Made by a program: the position numbers and the translations under genes. The notes beneath the pieces were generated by a model, which did no database searches, had not been told where the DNA came from, and saw only the letters and a list, made by a program, of their open reading frames with translations. From positions 1-16,797 of the forward strand of contig PAQB01000029.1 in assembly GCA_002709185.1 (NCBI GenBank): DNA of 16,797 nt, in the 5' to 3' direction. Shown piece after piece: positions 7,073 through 13,411 of the stretch. Each line of letters starts with the position of its first letter. Positions within the stretch are counted from its first letter, which is position 1. This stretch comes from Flavobacteriaceae bacterium (GTDB lineage Bacteria > Bacteroidota > Bacteroidia > Flavobacteriales > Flavobacteriaceae).

Positions 7073-8167
7073 ATGACAACACCTATATGTAAAGTAGCAG
7101 ATATTATTTATGTAAGATTTGAACTAACTGAATTTGAGGCTCAAAAGAAATATTTAAATCATTTTGGAATGATGCTCGCTCATGAGGATGAAAATAGTAT
7201 CTACTTTAGAGGCACTGGCAGTTCACCCTACATTTATGTAGCTACAAAAGGTTCAGAAAATAAATATGTAGGCTCTGCTTACAAAGCAAATAATTTTTCA
7301 GACTTAGAAGCTCTATCCAAAGAATTTAACATCGATATTATTGAAAATACTGAACCTGGAGGAGGTCATAAAGTAACTCTTATTGATCCTGATGGAGTTG
7401 AAGTTGAAGTTTGCCATGGGATGAAAGAGGCTGAGCCAGTTGCTGTAGTTTCAAAAGTTTTAAATACTGGTCAATCAAAACAAAGAGAGAATGAACTACA
7501 GCGTTTTGGTAAAGCTGCAGATGAGTGGCAAGTACACGGTGACAAATGGATATATGAATTAACATCTAAAGTAAAAAGACTTGGTCATACTGCAATAAAT
7601 TGTAAAGATCCTCAAGCTTCAGTTGATTGGTACTCTAATGTACTAGGATTTTTGGTAAGCAATAATTGTATTGGACCTGATGGAAATTCAATGGGTGCCT
7701 TCATGAGATGTGATCAAGGCAACAAACCTGTAGATCATCATACTATGAATAATATGGGTCTCCCTGGTGGAAATGAAGTTCCAACTTATGGACATGCAGG
7801 TTATGAGGTAACTGATTCAGTAGATGATCTAATGGCTGGTCATTATCATATGTTGACTGTTGACGAGTATTATCATGAATGGGGGATTGGCAGACATCTT
7901 TTGGGGAGCCAAATGTATGATTATTGGAGAGATCCGCATGGATTTACTCATGAACATTGGACAGATGGAGATTTGATTGATGCTTCGGTTGAGCCTGAAA
8001 ATTCTAATTTTAGAGATTTAGCTATGGCACAGTATGGTCCTGAAGTCCCAAGCACTTTTGGAGTAACCATGCCTGTAGATCAAATTGATAAAGCTAGAGC
8101 TGAAAATCCTACAATAGCCACAATGATTAAAGAAATGGAAATTGCTGCAAAAAACGGAGCTGAATAA
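7073..8167 (+). CDS. Extradiol ring-cleavage dioxygenase, two-domain VOC type
   Basis: Two-domain type I extradiol dioxygenases open catechol-like rings next to the diol using Fe(II) and O2. The 364-residue length and layout fit. The N-terminal VOC domain (about 7-115) lacks metal ligands, as usual. The C-terminal domain (about 168-300) carries a complete 2-His-1-Glu set: His172 (RLGHTAIN), His241 (YGHAGYEV) and Glu294 (GFTHEHWTDGD). The spacings of 69 and 53 resemble those of BphC-type enzymes (64 and 50). His222-His223 (DHHT) match the second-shell acid/base histidine of that family. WGIGRHLLGSQMYDYWRDPHGF is a family-typical block. A C-terminal tail of about 60 residues follows. It sits ten bases after the GST and four bases before the nitroreductase. 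The diol substrate could be a catechol, an alkylcatechol or a dihydroxybiphenyl-like ring; the window does not say which. Confidence 0.9.
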   Translation: MTTPICKVADIIYVRFELTEFEAQKKYLNHFGMMLAHEDENSIYFRGTGSSPYIYVATKGSENKYVGSAYKANNFSDLEALSKEFNIDIIENTEPGGGHKVTLIDPDGVEVEVCHGMKEAEPVAVVSKVLNTGQSKQRENELQRFGKAADEWQVHGDKWIYELTSKVKRLGHTAINCKDPQASVDWYSNVLGFLVSNNCIGPDGNSMGAFMRCDQGNKPVDHHTMNNMGLPGGNEVPTYGHAGYEVTDSVDDLMAGHYHMLTVDEYYHEWGIGRHLLGSQMYDYWRDPHGFTHEHWTDGDLIDASVEPENSNFRDLAMAQYGPEVPSTFGVTMPVDQIDKARAENPTIATMIKEMEIAAKNGAE

Positions 8168-8171
8168 AAAT

Positions 8172-8834
8172 ATGATTGAATTTACAGAAGAACAAAAGAA
8201 AGCTGTTGCGGATGCGCAAGAGAAATTCACAGATCTAAAAGATAAAGTCGAAACCTTATCTGATGATCAATTAAATTTATTATTTGGTGAAGCTAGAAGT
8301 ATGAATGGCTGGCTTGATAAAGATGTTTCTGATGATACTTTGAATCAGATATATGCTCTTACAAAGATGGGCCCAACAAGTACAAATTGTTGTCCTGCTA
8401 GATTTATTTTTATTAAATCAACAGAACAGAAGCAGTTAATAAAAGAAGCTCTTTTACCCAACAACGTTGATAAATGTATGAGTGCACCTGTAATAGCTGT
8501 TATTGGTTATGATTTAGATTTTTCTGATCATATGGGAAAGCTTTTCCCACATATGGATGTTGCTCCAATGTATAAGGGTAATTCCGAAATGAATACATCG
8601 ACTGCATTCAGAAACTCCAGTCTTCAAGGGGCCTATATGATGATGGTTGCTAGAGCTATTGGTTTAGATTGTGGACCGATGTCTGGCTTTAATAATTTAT
8701 TAGTTGATGAAATATTTTTTAAAGATACAAATATAAAATCTAATTTTCTATGTTGCTTGGGTTATGGCGATCCTTCTAAGATATTTATGAGATTACCAAG
8801 GTTTGAGTTTGACGAAGTTTGTAAAATTATTTAA
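8172..8834 (+). CDS. RutE/HadB-like nitroreductase (putative malonic semialdehyde reductase)
   Basis: An FMN-dependent nitroreductase-fold oxidoreductase of the RutE/HadB group. In E. coli, RutE is thought to reduce malonic semialdehyde to 3-hydroxypropionate. The ATG at 8172 is chosen, four bases after the dioxygenase stop with GGAG at 8156-8159; a TTG at 8142 would lie inside the upstream gene. The 220-residue protein carries LFGEARSMNGWLDK (37-50), MGPTSTNCCPAR (66-77), LFPHMD, TAFRNSSLQGAYMM, GLDCGPMSGF and GYGDPSK, all closely matching RutE blocks. It has about 30 extra charged residues at the N-terminus compared with E. coli RutE. No other rut gene is nearby, so a pyrimidine pathway is unlikely here; it more likely reduces a carbonyl or enone intermediate of the island. 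It converges on the second GST with six bases between. Confidence 0.9.
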   Translation: MIEFTEEQKKAVADAQEKFTDLKDKVETLSDDQLNLLFGEARSMNGWLDKDVSDDTLNQIYALTKMGPTSTNCCPARFIFIKSTEQKQLIKEALLPNNVDKCMSAPVIAVIGYDLDFSDHMGKLFPHMDVAPMYKGNSEMNTSTAFRNSSLQGAYMMMVARAIGLDCGPMSGFNNLLVDEIFFKDTNIKSNFLCCLGYGDPSKIFMRLPRFEFDEVCKII

Positions 8835-8840
8835 CAAGCT

Positions 8841-9695
8841 TTAAAAATCAACTAGATCTGTAAGATATTTACCCTTAAATTTATTATAAATTTTCAATAA
8901 TATTCTAGTTATTTTGAGAGGAAATATTGGATTAGCTTCTTTTTTAAAAATACTATCTTTATCTAACTCATCAAACCATTTCTTAACGTTTTTATATTTA
9001 TCAATAGGAACACCAGCTGCGTATAAACGTTTCGTTGAAACATACCAAGCTAAATCAACAATCGTAAAATCGTCTCCTTTAAGATAATTTTGATTTTCTA
9101 AGATGTTATCAAATTTTGTAAAAACATCCTTAAATTTATTACCACTTTCTATAATTTCGTTATCTGTAATTCCGTGATCATAATGATTTTTCCAGAATGA
9201 TATTTCTTTTTCTTTGTGAGTATCATCTTCTCCTTGAATTGTTCCTTCATGTGATTCCTTAAAATTAATTTTTTTAAGATCTTTTTTGCCAAGAATATGT
9301 GGAACAAGATATCTAAATGTTAATCTTCTAAGATCAAAATGTAAGCTATCTTCAAATTCTAAATCTTTTTGGATTTCATCAATTAAATTTGGTGGAAATA
9401 ATTTAGTGTTTGGAAACTCTTGATCTAAGTATGTCATTATATCGTTGCTTTCAATATGGACATCTCCATTATGAACTAGGGTAGGGACCAATCCTCTTGG
9501 ATTGATTCCAAGATACCATTTTGAGAATTGTTCGCCTTTTATGAGATTAATTTCATGAGAAATCCAATCGATATTTTTATAATTTAAAAAAATTCTTAAC
9601 TTTTGTGAACAGGCGGAACCTTGAAAATGAAATAAATTTACACCATTCCAATCCAATACTTCGGTTGTTTTAATATCAAGTTTATCTAATTTCAT
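8841..9695 (-). CDS. Glutathione S-transferase family protein (second copy)
   Basis: A 284-residue GST-fold protein, third gene of the hydroxylase-TetR-GST operon, starting six bases after the TetR stop. The thioredoxin-like domain starts late (after about 18 residues) with LFHFQGSACSQKLRIFL; Ser27, Cys29 and Ser30 are the candidate catalytic residues. It continues with GINPRGLVPTLVHNGDVHIES (cis-Pro71, Glu82-Ser83) and IMTYLDQEFP. The helical domain contains a lysine-rich insert (about 131-180) and the typical NYLKGDDFTIVDLAWYVS. The C-terminus is basic and extended. The Ser-x-Cys-Ser arrangement is seen in GSTs of the beta-etherase and maleylacetoacetate-isomerase neighbourhoods, but neither function is shown. 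Its presence in the hydroxylase operon suggests a glutathione-dependent step on the ring or its cleavage product. Confidence 0.87.
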   Translation of the reverse strand: MKLDKLDIKTTEVLDWNGVNLFHFQGSACSQKLRIFLNYKNIDWISHEINLIKGEQFSKWYLGINPRGLVPTLVHNGDVHIESNDIMTYLDQEFPNTKLFPPNLIDEIQKDLEFEDSLHFDLRRLTFRYLVPHILGKKDLKKINFKESHEGTIQGEDDTHKEKEISFWKNHYDHGITDNEIIESGNKFKDVFTKFDNILENQNYLKGDDFTIVDLAWYVSTKRLYAAGVPIDKYKNVKKWFDELDKDSIFKKEANPIFPLKITRILLKIYNKFKGKYLTDLVDF

Positions 9696-9701
9696 TATGT
9701 T

Positions 9702-10295
9702 TTATTTTAAAAGTTTTGATATGCCAAATTGTCTTGCTTCAAAGAAATAGTCCATAAAAACTTTCTTATCAGACATACTCATCTCAAGAACTTCTTCAAT
9801 ATATGTTTCCATAGCCGCAAGCCCAAACTCCAAGCACATAACAATAGCTATCGCAGCTTTTGCCTCAGCAGTAGGTTTTTTTAATTTGGCGATCTTTGTA
9901 AGTTGTTGAAGGGTTTGTCTTGACATTGACAGGTTAGAATCAATCTGAACTCTTACAAGATACATTTGATCATCTAAGACAGCCCTTATAATTGCTTTAA
10001 AATAATCATCTGTTACTGATGCAAGCGTTTCTGTACCTAAATTTGTTACAGAGACATTTCTTCTCTCAAGTTGTTGTACATGATCAAAAGCAAGCTGCTT
10101 GTAAGTAGCTATTAATAATCCTTTTTTGCCACCAAAATAGTGATGTATTTGAGCATGATTGACACCAGCATGTTCTGCAATGTCCCTAATAGTTAATTGA
10201 TTTGGTCCAACTGAACCAACTAAATAAGCAGCTGAATCAATTAAACGTTTTTCAACATTTTTTCTTCCACGCTGATTTGAATTTTCCTTTTTCAT
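9702..10295 (-). CDS. TetR family transcriptional regulator
   Basis: A 197-residue TetR-type repressor. The N-terminal DNA-binding domain (about 12-62) carries the family pattern: RLIDSAAYLVGSVGPNQLT, then the helix-turn-helix IRDIAEHAGVNHAQIHHYF (36-54) and GGKKGLLIATY. The remaining residues form the helical ligand-binding and dimer domain and are poorly conserved, so the inducer is unknown. It lies between the hydroxylase (six bases upstream) and the second GST (six bases downstream) in one operon, so it is probably autoregulated through the 11865-11923 region. Candidate operators are TAGTC-N4-GACTA at 3549-3562 and its variant at 11876-11889. The likely inducer would be the pathway substrate or an early intermediate. 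Confidence 0.93.
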   Translation of the reverse strand: MKKENSNQRGRKNVEKRLIDSAAYLVGSVGPNQLTIRDIAEHAGVNHAQIHHYFGGKKGLLIATYKQLAFDHVQQLERRNVSVTNLGTETLASVTDDYFKAIIRAVLDDQMYLVRVQIDSNLSMSRQTLQQLTKIAKLKKPTAEAKAAIAIVMCLEFGLAAMETYIEEVLEMSMSDKKVFMDYFFEARQFGISKLLK

Positions 10296-10301
10296 TATTA
10301 T

Positions 10302-11864
10302 TTAGTTTAATTCTTTGTATAGCTTATTAGTTAGTTTATCAATTTTGAAAATAATATCATTGTCATCACAGCAACCGTATACGTGTTTATCTGGTTTCAC
10401 TATGGCTGCATTTATATTATTGTTACTTAACCACTCTATGAAGCTTTTATCTTCTTTAAATGAGTAATTATCTATATTAATTATGTTATTAAAGATATTA
10501 ATATTTTTTAATTTTGATATTCGATGTTCTGTTTCATTATCAATTTTAAACAAAATTAAAGCAAAGCCCTCACCAATTATTTGGTCAAAATTCATACCAT
10601 TGTGAACAATGTCCAATGAAGGTTGTGGTATTACTATTCCATTGATTTTATTGGGATAAAGGTCATTGTCTATAATTCCATTAGAGTATTTCCAATCATA
10701 TGAAAATGATAAAAATGATAATAGTTTTGGAAATAATTTAGCTATTCTTAAAAAAGAATCTCTAAAAAATGACTGAATAGAGCTTTGGCTTGCTATTATA
10801 TTTTGTTGTTTTATTGCTGTTTTTATAGCAAATTCTACAACCTCATATCTTTCATCTGTATAAGAATCAAGAATTTTAGTAGAAAAATTATTATTCTCAA
10901 TCCCATCAATTTTCCAAGATAGATTGTATGCATCCTTTATTCCTTGACACAGGCCTTGTCCTAAAAAAGGTGGCGTCTGATGTGCTGCATCACCAAGCAA
11001 AAAGCAATTTTTAAATTTAAAATCATTTGCTATTAATCCATGAAAAGTATATTTACTAGATCTTATTAAATTGCCACTATTTTTATTTAGATCTGGATTT
11101 AATCTCCATAAGTGAGGTTCCATTAAATCCCTTATTGTTGATTCATTTTCCATTTTTGAAATATCATCAGTTGGTTTTATCATGAATTCCCACCTTATGT
11201 GATTATCAACTATAGGTAACATTGTTGTAGGTCTTTTATAATCACATATCTGGTATCTGCACCTATTGATTTTGTATTTTTTATCAATTATTTGATCTAC
11301 AACAACCCAATCCTGATCACATTCAAAATCCTTTGATTGTATATTTAATCTTTTTCTTATAAAGCTATCAGCTCCATCGCAGCCTAAAACATACTTTGAA
11401 TTAACTTCAAATGTTTCATGTAAATTGGAGATATAGAGCTTATTATTCTCATCTGATACCTCAATATCAACCAATGTTGAGCCTAATTTAAAATCTATTT
11501 TTGTATATTTTTCAGCATTAGTTCTTAATATTTTTTCAAATAATGGCTGGTTAAAAAAAACATCCTCAGGATATCCATTTGGTTGAGAATGATCTTTTAA
11601 ACCAACTTCAACTAATGTTTTTCCATTTGAATCAATAAACTTTATCTTTTCTGCAGGATCTAGAATTTCTTTAATTTCATCTATTAAACCCATTGATTGA
11701 AATATTCGTTGAGTTTGCCCATCAAAATGCACTGCTCTAGGAATATCCCATATCTTTTCTTTTGGATCTATAACTAGAATATTAAAACCTTTACTGCCAA
11801 ATATATTTGCAGCAGCAGCCCCAACAGGTCCATAACCAATTATTGCTATGTCATAATTTTTCAT
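10302..11864 (-). CDS. FAD-dependent aromatic hydroxylase, MhpA-like
   Basis: A class A flavoprotein monooxygenase that uses NAD(P)H and O2 to hydroxylate a phenolic ring. Taking the ATG at 11864 it has 520 residues (MhpA of E. coli has 554). Seen: the dinucleotide fold IAIIGYGPVGAAAANIFG (Gly10, Gly12, Gly15), the MhpA-like IPRAVHFDGQTQRIFQSMGL, the DG motif GCDGADSFIRKRL (Asp163), and the second FAD motif FLLGDAAHQTPPFLGQGL (Gly291-Asp292) followed by GIKDAYNLSWKI. The C-terminal thioredoxin-like tail ends with VKPDKHVYG, as in the 3-(3-hydroxyphenyl)propionate and resorcinol hydroxylase group. A TTG at 11882 could add six residues but lies in the control region. It probably makes the catechol-type diol for the extradiol dioxygenase at 7073. 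It leads an operon with TetR and a GST. The substrate is not determined. Confidence 0.92.
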   Translation of the reverse strand: MKNYDIAIIGYGPVGAAAANIFGSKGFNILVIDPKEKIWDIPRAVHFDGQTQRIFQSMGLIDEIKEILDPAEKIKFIDSNGKTLVEVGLKDHSQPNGYPEDVFFNQPLFEKILRTNAEKYTKIDFKLGSTLVDIEVSDENNKLYISNLHETFEVNSKYVLGCDGADSFIRKRLNIQSKDFECDQDWVVVDQIIDKKYKINRCRYQICDYKRPTTMLPIVDNHIRWEFMIKPTDDISKMENESTIRDLMEPHLWRLNPDLNKNSGNLIRSSKYTFHGLIANDFKFKNCFLLGDAAHQTPPFLGQGLCQGIKDAYNLSWKIDGIENNNFSTKILDSYTDERYEVVEFAIKTAIKQQNIIASQSSIQSFFRDSFLRIAKLFPKLLSFLSFSYDWKYSNGIIDNDLYPNKINGIVIPQPSLDIVHNGMNFDQIIGEGFALILFKIDNETEHRISKLKNINIFNNIINIDNYSFKEDKSFIEWLSNNNINAAIVKPDKHVYGCCDDNDIIFKIDKLTNKLYKELN

Positions 11865-11923
11865 TAAATTTATTTTAGTCAAGTGGATAGTGTAGTCAAC
11901 AAATATAAATTATAATTATTGAC
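11865..11923. promoter_or_regulatory. Divergent, overlapping promoters of hydroxylase operon and mmsA
   Basis: Only 59 bases separate the two ATGs. Minus strand: TTGACT (complement of 11894-11899), a 16-base spacer, TAAAAT (11872-11877), then seven bases to the hydroxylase ATG. Plus strand: TATAAT (11911-11916), then seven bases to the mmsA ATG, with no clear -35. Neither start has a Shine-Dalgarno, so both messages look leaderless. TAGTCAA occurs twice (11876-11882 and 11893-11899, 17 bases apart). The segment TAGTCAAGTGGATA at 11876-11889 matches the palindrome upstream of the FAH-family gene at 12 of 14 positions. Confidence 0.55.
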
Positions 11924-13411
11924 ATGTATACAGTAGACAACTTTATTAACGGTATTGCTAATACAGTCTCAGATAAGTCATCTTTAATCATTGATCCATC
12001 ATATGGGAAAGATATAGGCAAAGTTTTATATGCTACGACAGACACTGCAGATTTAGCTATAGAAAGTGCTAAACACGCCTTCCAAAATTGGTCGTTAACT
12101 GGTTTAAGTTATAGAGCAGAGCTAATACTTAAATTTCGACAAGCTGTAATAGATAGATCTAACGAAATTATAGATATTTGCATAACAGAAGCTGGTAAAA
12201 CAAGACCTGATGCAGAAGCAGAGCTTGATAGGGCAGTGCAGGCTCTTACAAATGCATCTGCTGTTCAACACTTTTATCCATTACATTTAAGTCCTAATGT
12301 TGCTGGCGGAATTGATATTGCTGACAGAAGATATCCGATTGGTGTAATTGCTGGAGTTGGACCATTTAATTTCCCAATTTTAATTCCAATATTACATAGT
12401 GCAATGGCATTGGTAACAGGTAATACATATATAGCTAAACCCAGTGAGAAAGTTCCATCTATTTCAAGACTCTATGGAGATATATATAAAGAATCTGGTT
12501 TGCCTGATGGGTGTTATAACGTTGTAAATGGTAGTAAGGAAATTGTTGAGCATTTGGTATGTCATAAAGATATAGCTGGTTTAGCTTTTATAGGTAGTAC
12601 AGGAGCAGCAAGAAGTTTAAAAATGCTTGGAGTTGAACATAATACAAAAGTGCAAGCATTAGGTGGTGGTAAAAATCATATGATTGTTCTTCCTGATGCT
12701 GATCTTGATATGGCAGCTGATGCAGCTGTTTCAGCAAGTTTTGGAGCAGCAGGTCAAAGATGTATGGCTGTATCAGTTGTTGTGGCTGTTGGGGATATAG
12801 CAGATGACTTAATAAATAAAATTAAAGAAAGAATGCCAAATCTAATTATGGGGACAACAGATAGCAGTGATACGCAATTAGGTCCTGTTATATCCATGGA
12901 AAATAAAGAAAGAATTTATTCATTTATTGACAAAGCAGAATCAGAAGGAGCAACACTATCTGTAGATGGAAGAAAACTATCAGACGGTAAAGAAGGTTGT
13001 TTTGTTGGCCCTACCTTGATTGATAATGTTAAGCCCGGCATGTCTGTTTATGAAAATGAAATATTTGGTCCTGTTCTCTCATTTGTAAGAGCAAAAACAT
13101 ATGAAGATGCTATGGTAATAACACATAGTCATAAACTTGGAAATGGTGCTGCATTGTTTACTAGAGACGGTGGCGTTGCACAAAAATGGTCAAATGAAGT
13201 CCAAGCTGGATCGGTCGGGATTAATGTGCCAATTCCTCTTCCAACATATACTCATAGTTTTGGTGGATGGAAAGACAGTGGTTTCTCAGAAACTAAAGCA
13301 TTTGGACAATCTTCTATTGATTTTTATACAAAGACAAAATCTGTAGCCACTAGATGGCCTAATCCAGAAGATAGTAAAGTTGATCTTGGTTTTCCCAAGA
13401 ATGATAGTTAA
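11924..13411 (+). CDS. mmsA: CoA-acylating (methyl)malonate-semialdehyde dehydrogenase family
   Basis: MmsA-family aldehyde dehydrogenases oxidise malonate or methylmalonate semialdehyde to acetyl- or propionyl-CoA with loss of CO2, using NAD and CoA. The 495-residue length is typical. Seen: FINGIANTVSDKSS at the N-terminus, YPIGVIAGVGPFNFP (Asn149, oxyanion site), AKPSEKVP (Lys172), LAFIGSTGAAR, ALGGGKNHMIVLPDADLD, and the catalytic Cys280 in GAAGQRCMAVS with Arg279, a carboxylate-binding position. The KNHM sequence, where general aldehyde dehydrogenases have a catalytic Glu, is characteristic of this CoA-dependent family. NEIFGPVLSFVR, GAALFTRDGG, GSVGINVPIPLP and HSFGGWKDSGF complete the match. 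The QRC in place of the usual ERC is a minor difference. It overlaps the alpha/beta hydrolase by 11 bases. It may release acyl-CoA from a short semialdehyde made by the island; the true substrate is unproven. Confidence 0.93.
   Translation: MYTVDNFINGIANTVSDKSSLIIDPSYGKDIGKVLYATTDTADLAIESAKHAFQNWSLTGLSYRAELILKFRQAVIDRSNEIIDICITEAGKTRPDAEAELDRAVQALTNASAVQHFYPLHLSPNVAGGIDIADRRYPIGVIAGVGPFNFPILIPILHSAMALVTGNTYIAKPSEKVPSISRLYGDIYKESGLPDGCYNVVNGSKEIVEHLVCHKDIAGLAFIGSTGAARSLKMLGVEHNTKVQALGGGKNHMIVLPDADLDMAADAAVSASFGAAGQRCMAVSVVVAVGDIADDLINKIKERMPNLIMGTTDSSDTQLGPVISMENKERIYSFIDKAESEGATLSVDGRKLSDGKEGCFVGPTLIDNVKPGMSVYENEIFGPVLSFVRAKTYEDAMVITHSHKLGNGAALFTRDGGVAQKWSNEVQAGSVGINVPIPLPTYTHSFGGWKDSGFSETKAFGQSSIDFYTKTKSVATRWPNPEDSKVDLGFPKNDS

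Noticed and set aside
8142..8171. TTG start ten codons upstream for the nitroreductase
   Set aside because: It lies inside the dioxygenase gene and adds non-conserved residues; the ATG at 8172 is four bases after the dioxygenase stop.
11865..11882. TTG start giving six more residues for the FAD hydroxylase
   Set aside because: The ATG at 11864 begins directly before the FAD-binding strand, as in the family, and the extra codons overlap the -10 box and repeat.
13137..13346. 69-codon open frame inside mmsA
   Set aside because: It is fully within a well-conserved gene in another frame and has no family-like features.
13380..13400. TTG start for the alpha/beta hydrolase
   Set aside because: The ATG at 13401 in the same frame gives a normal 11-base operon overlap with mmsA.
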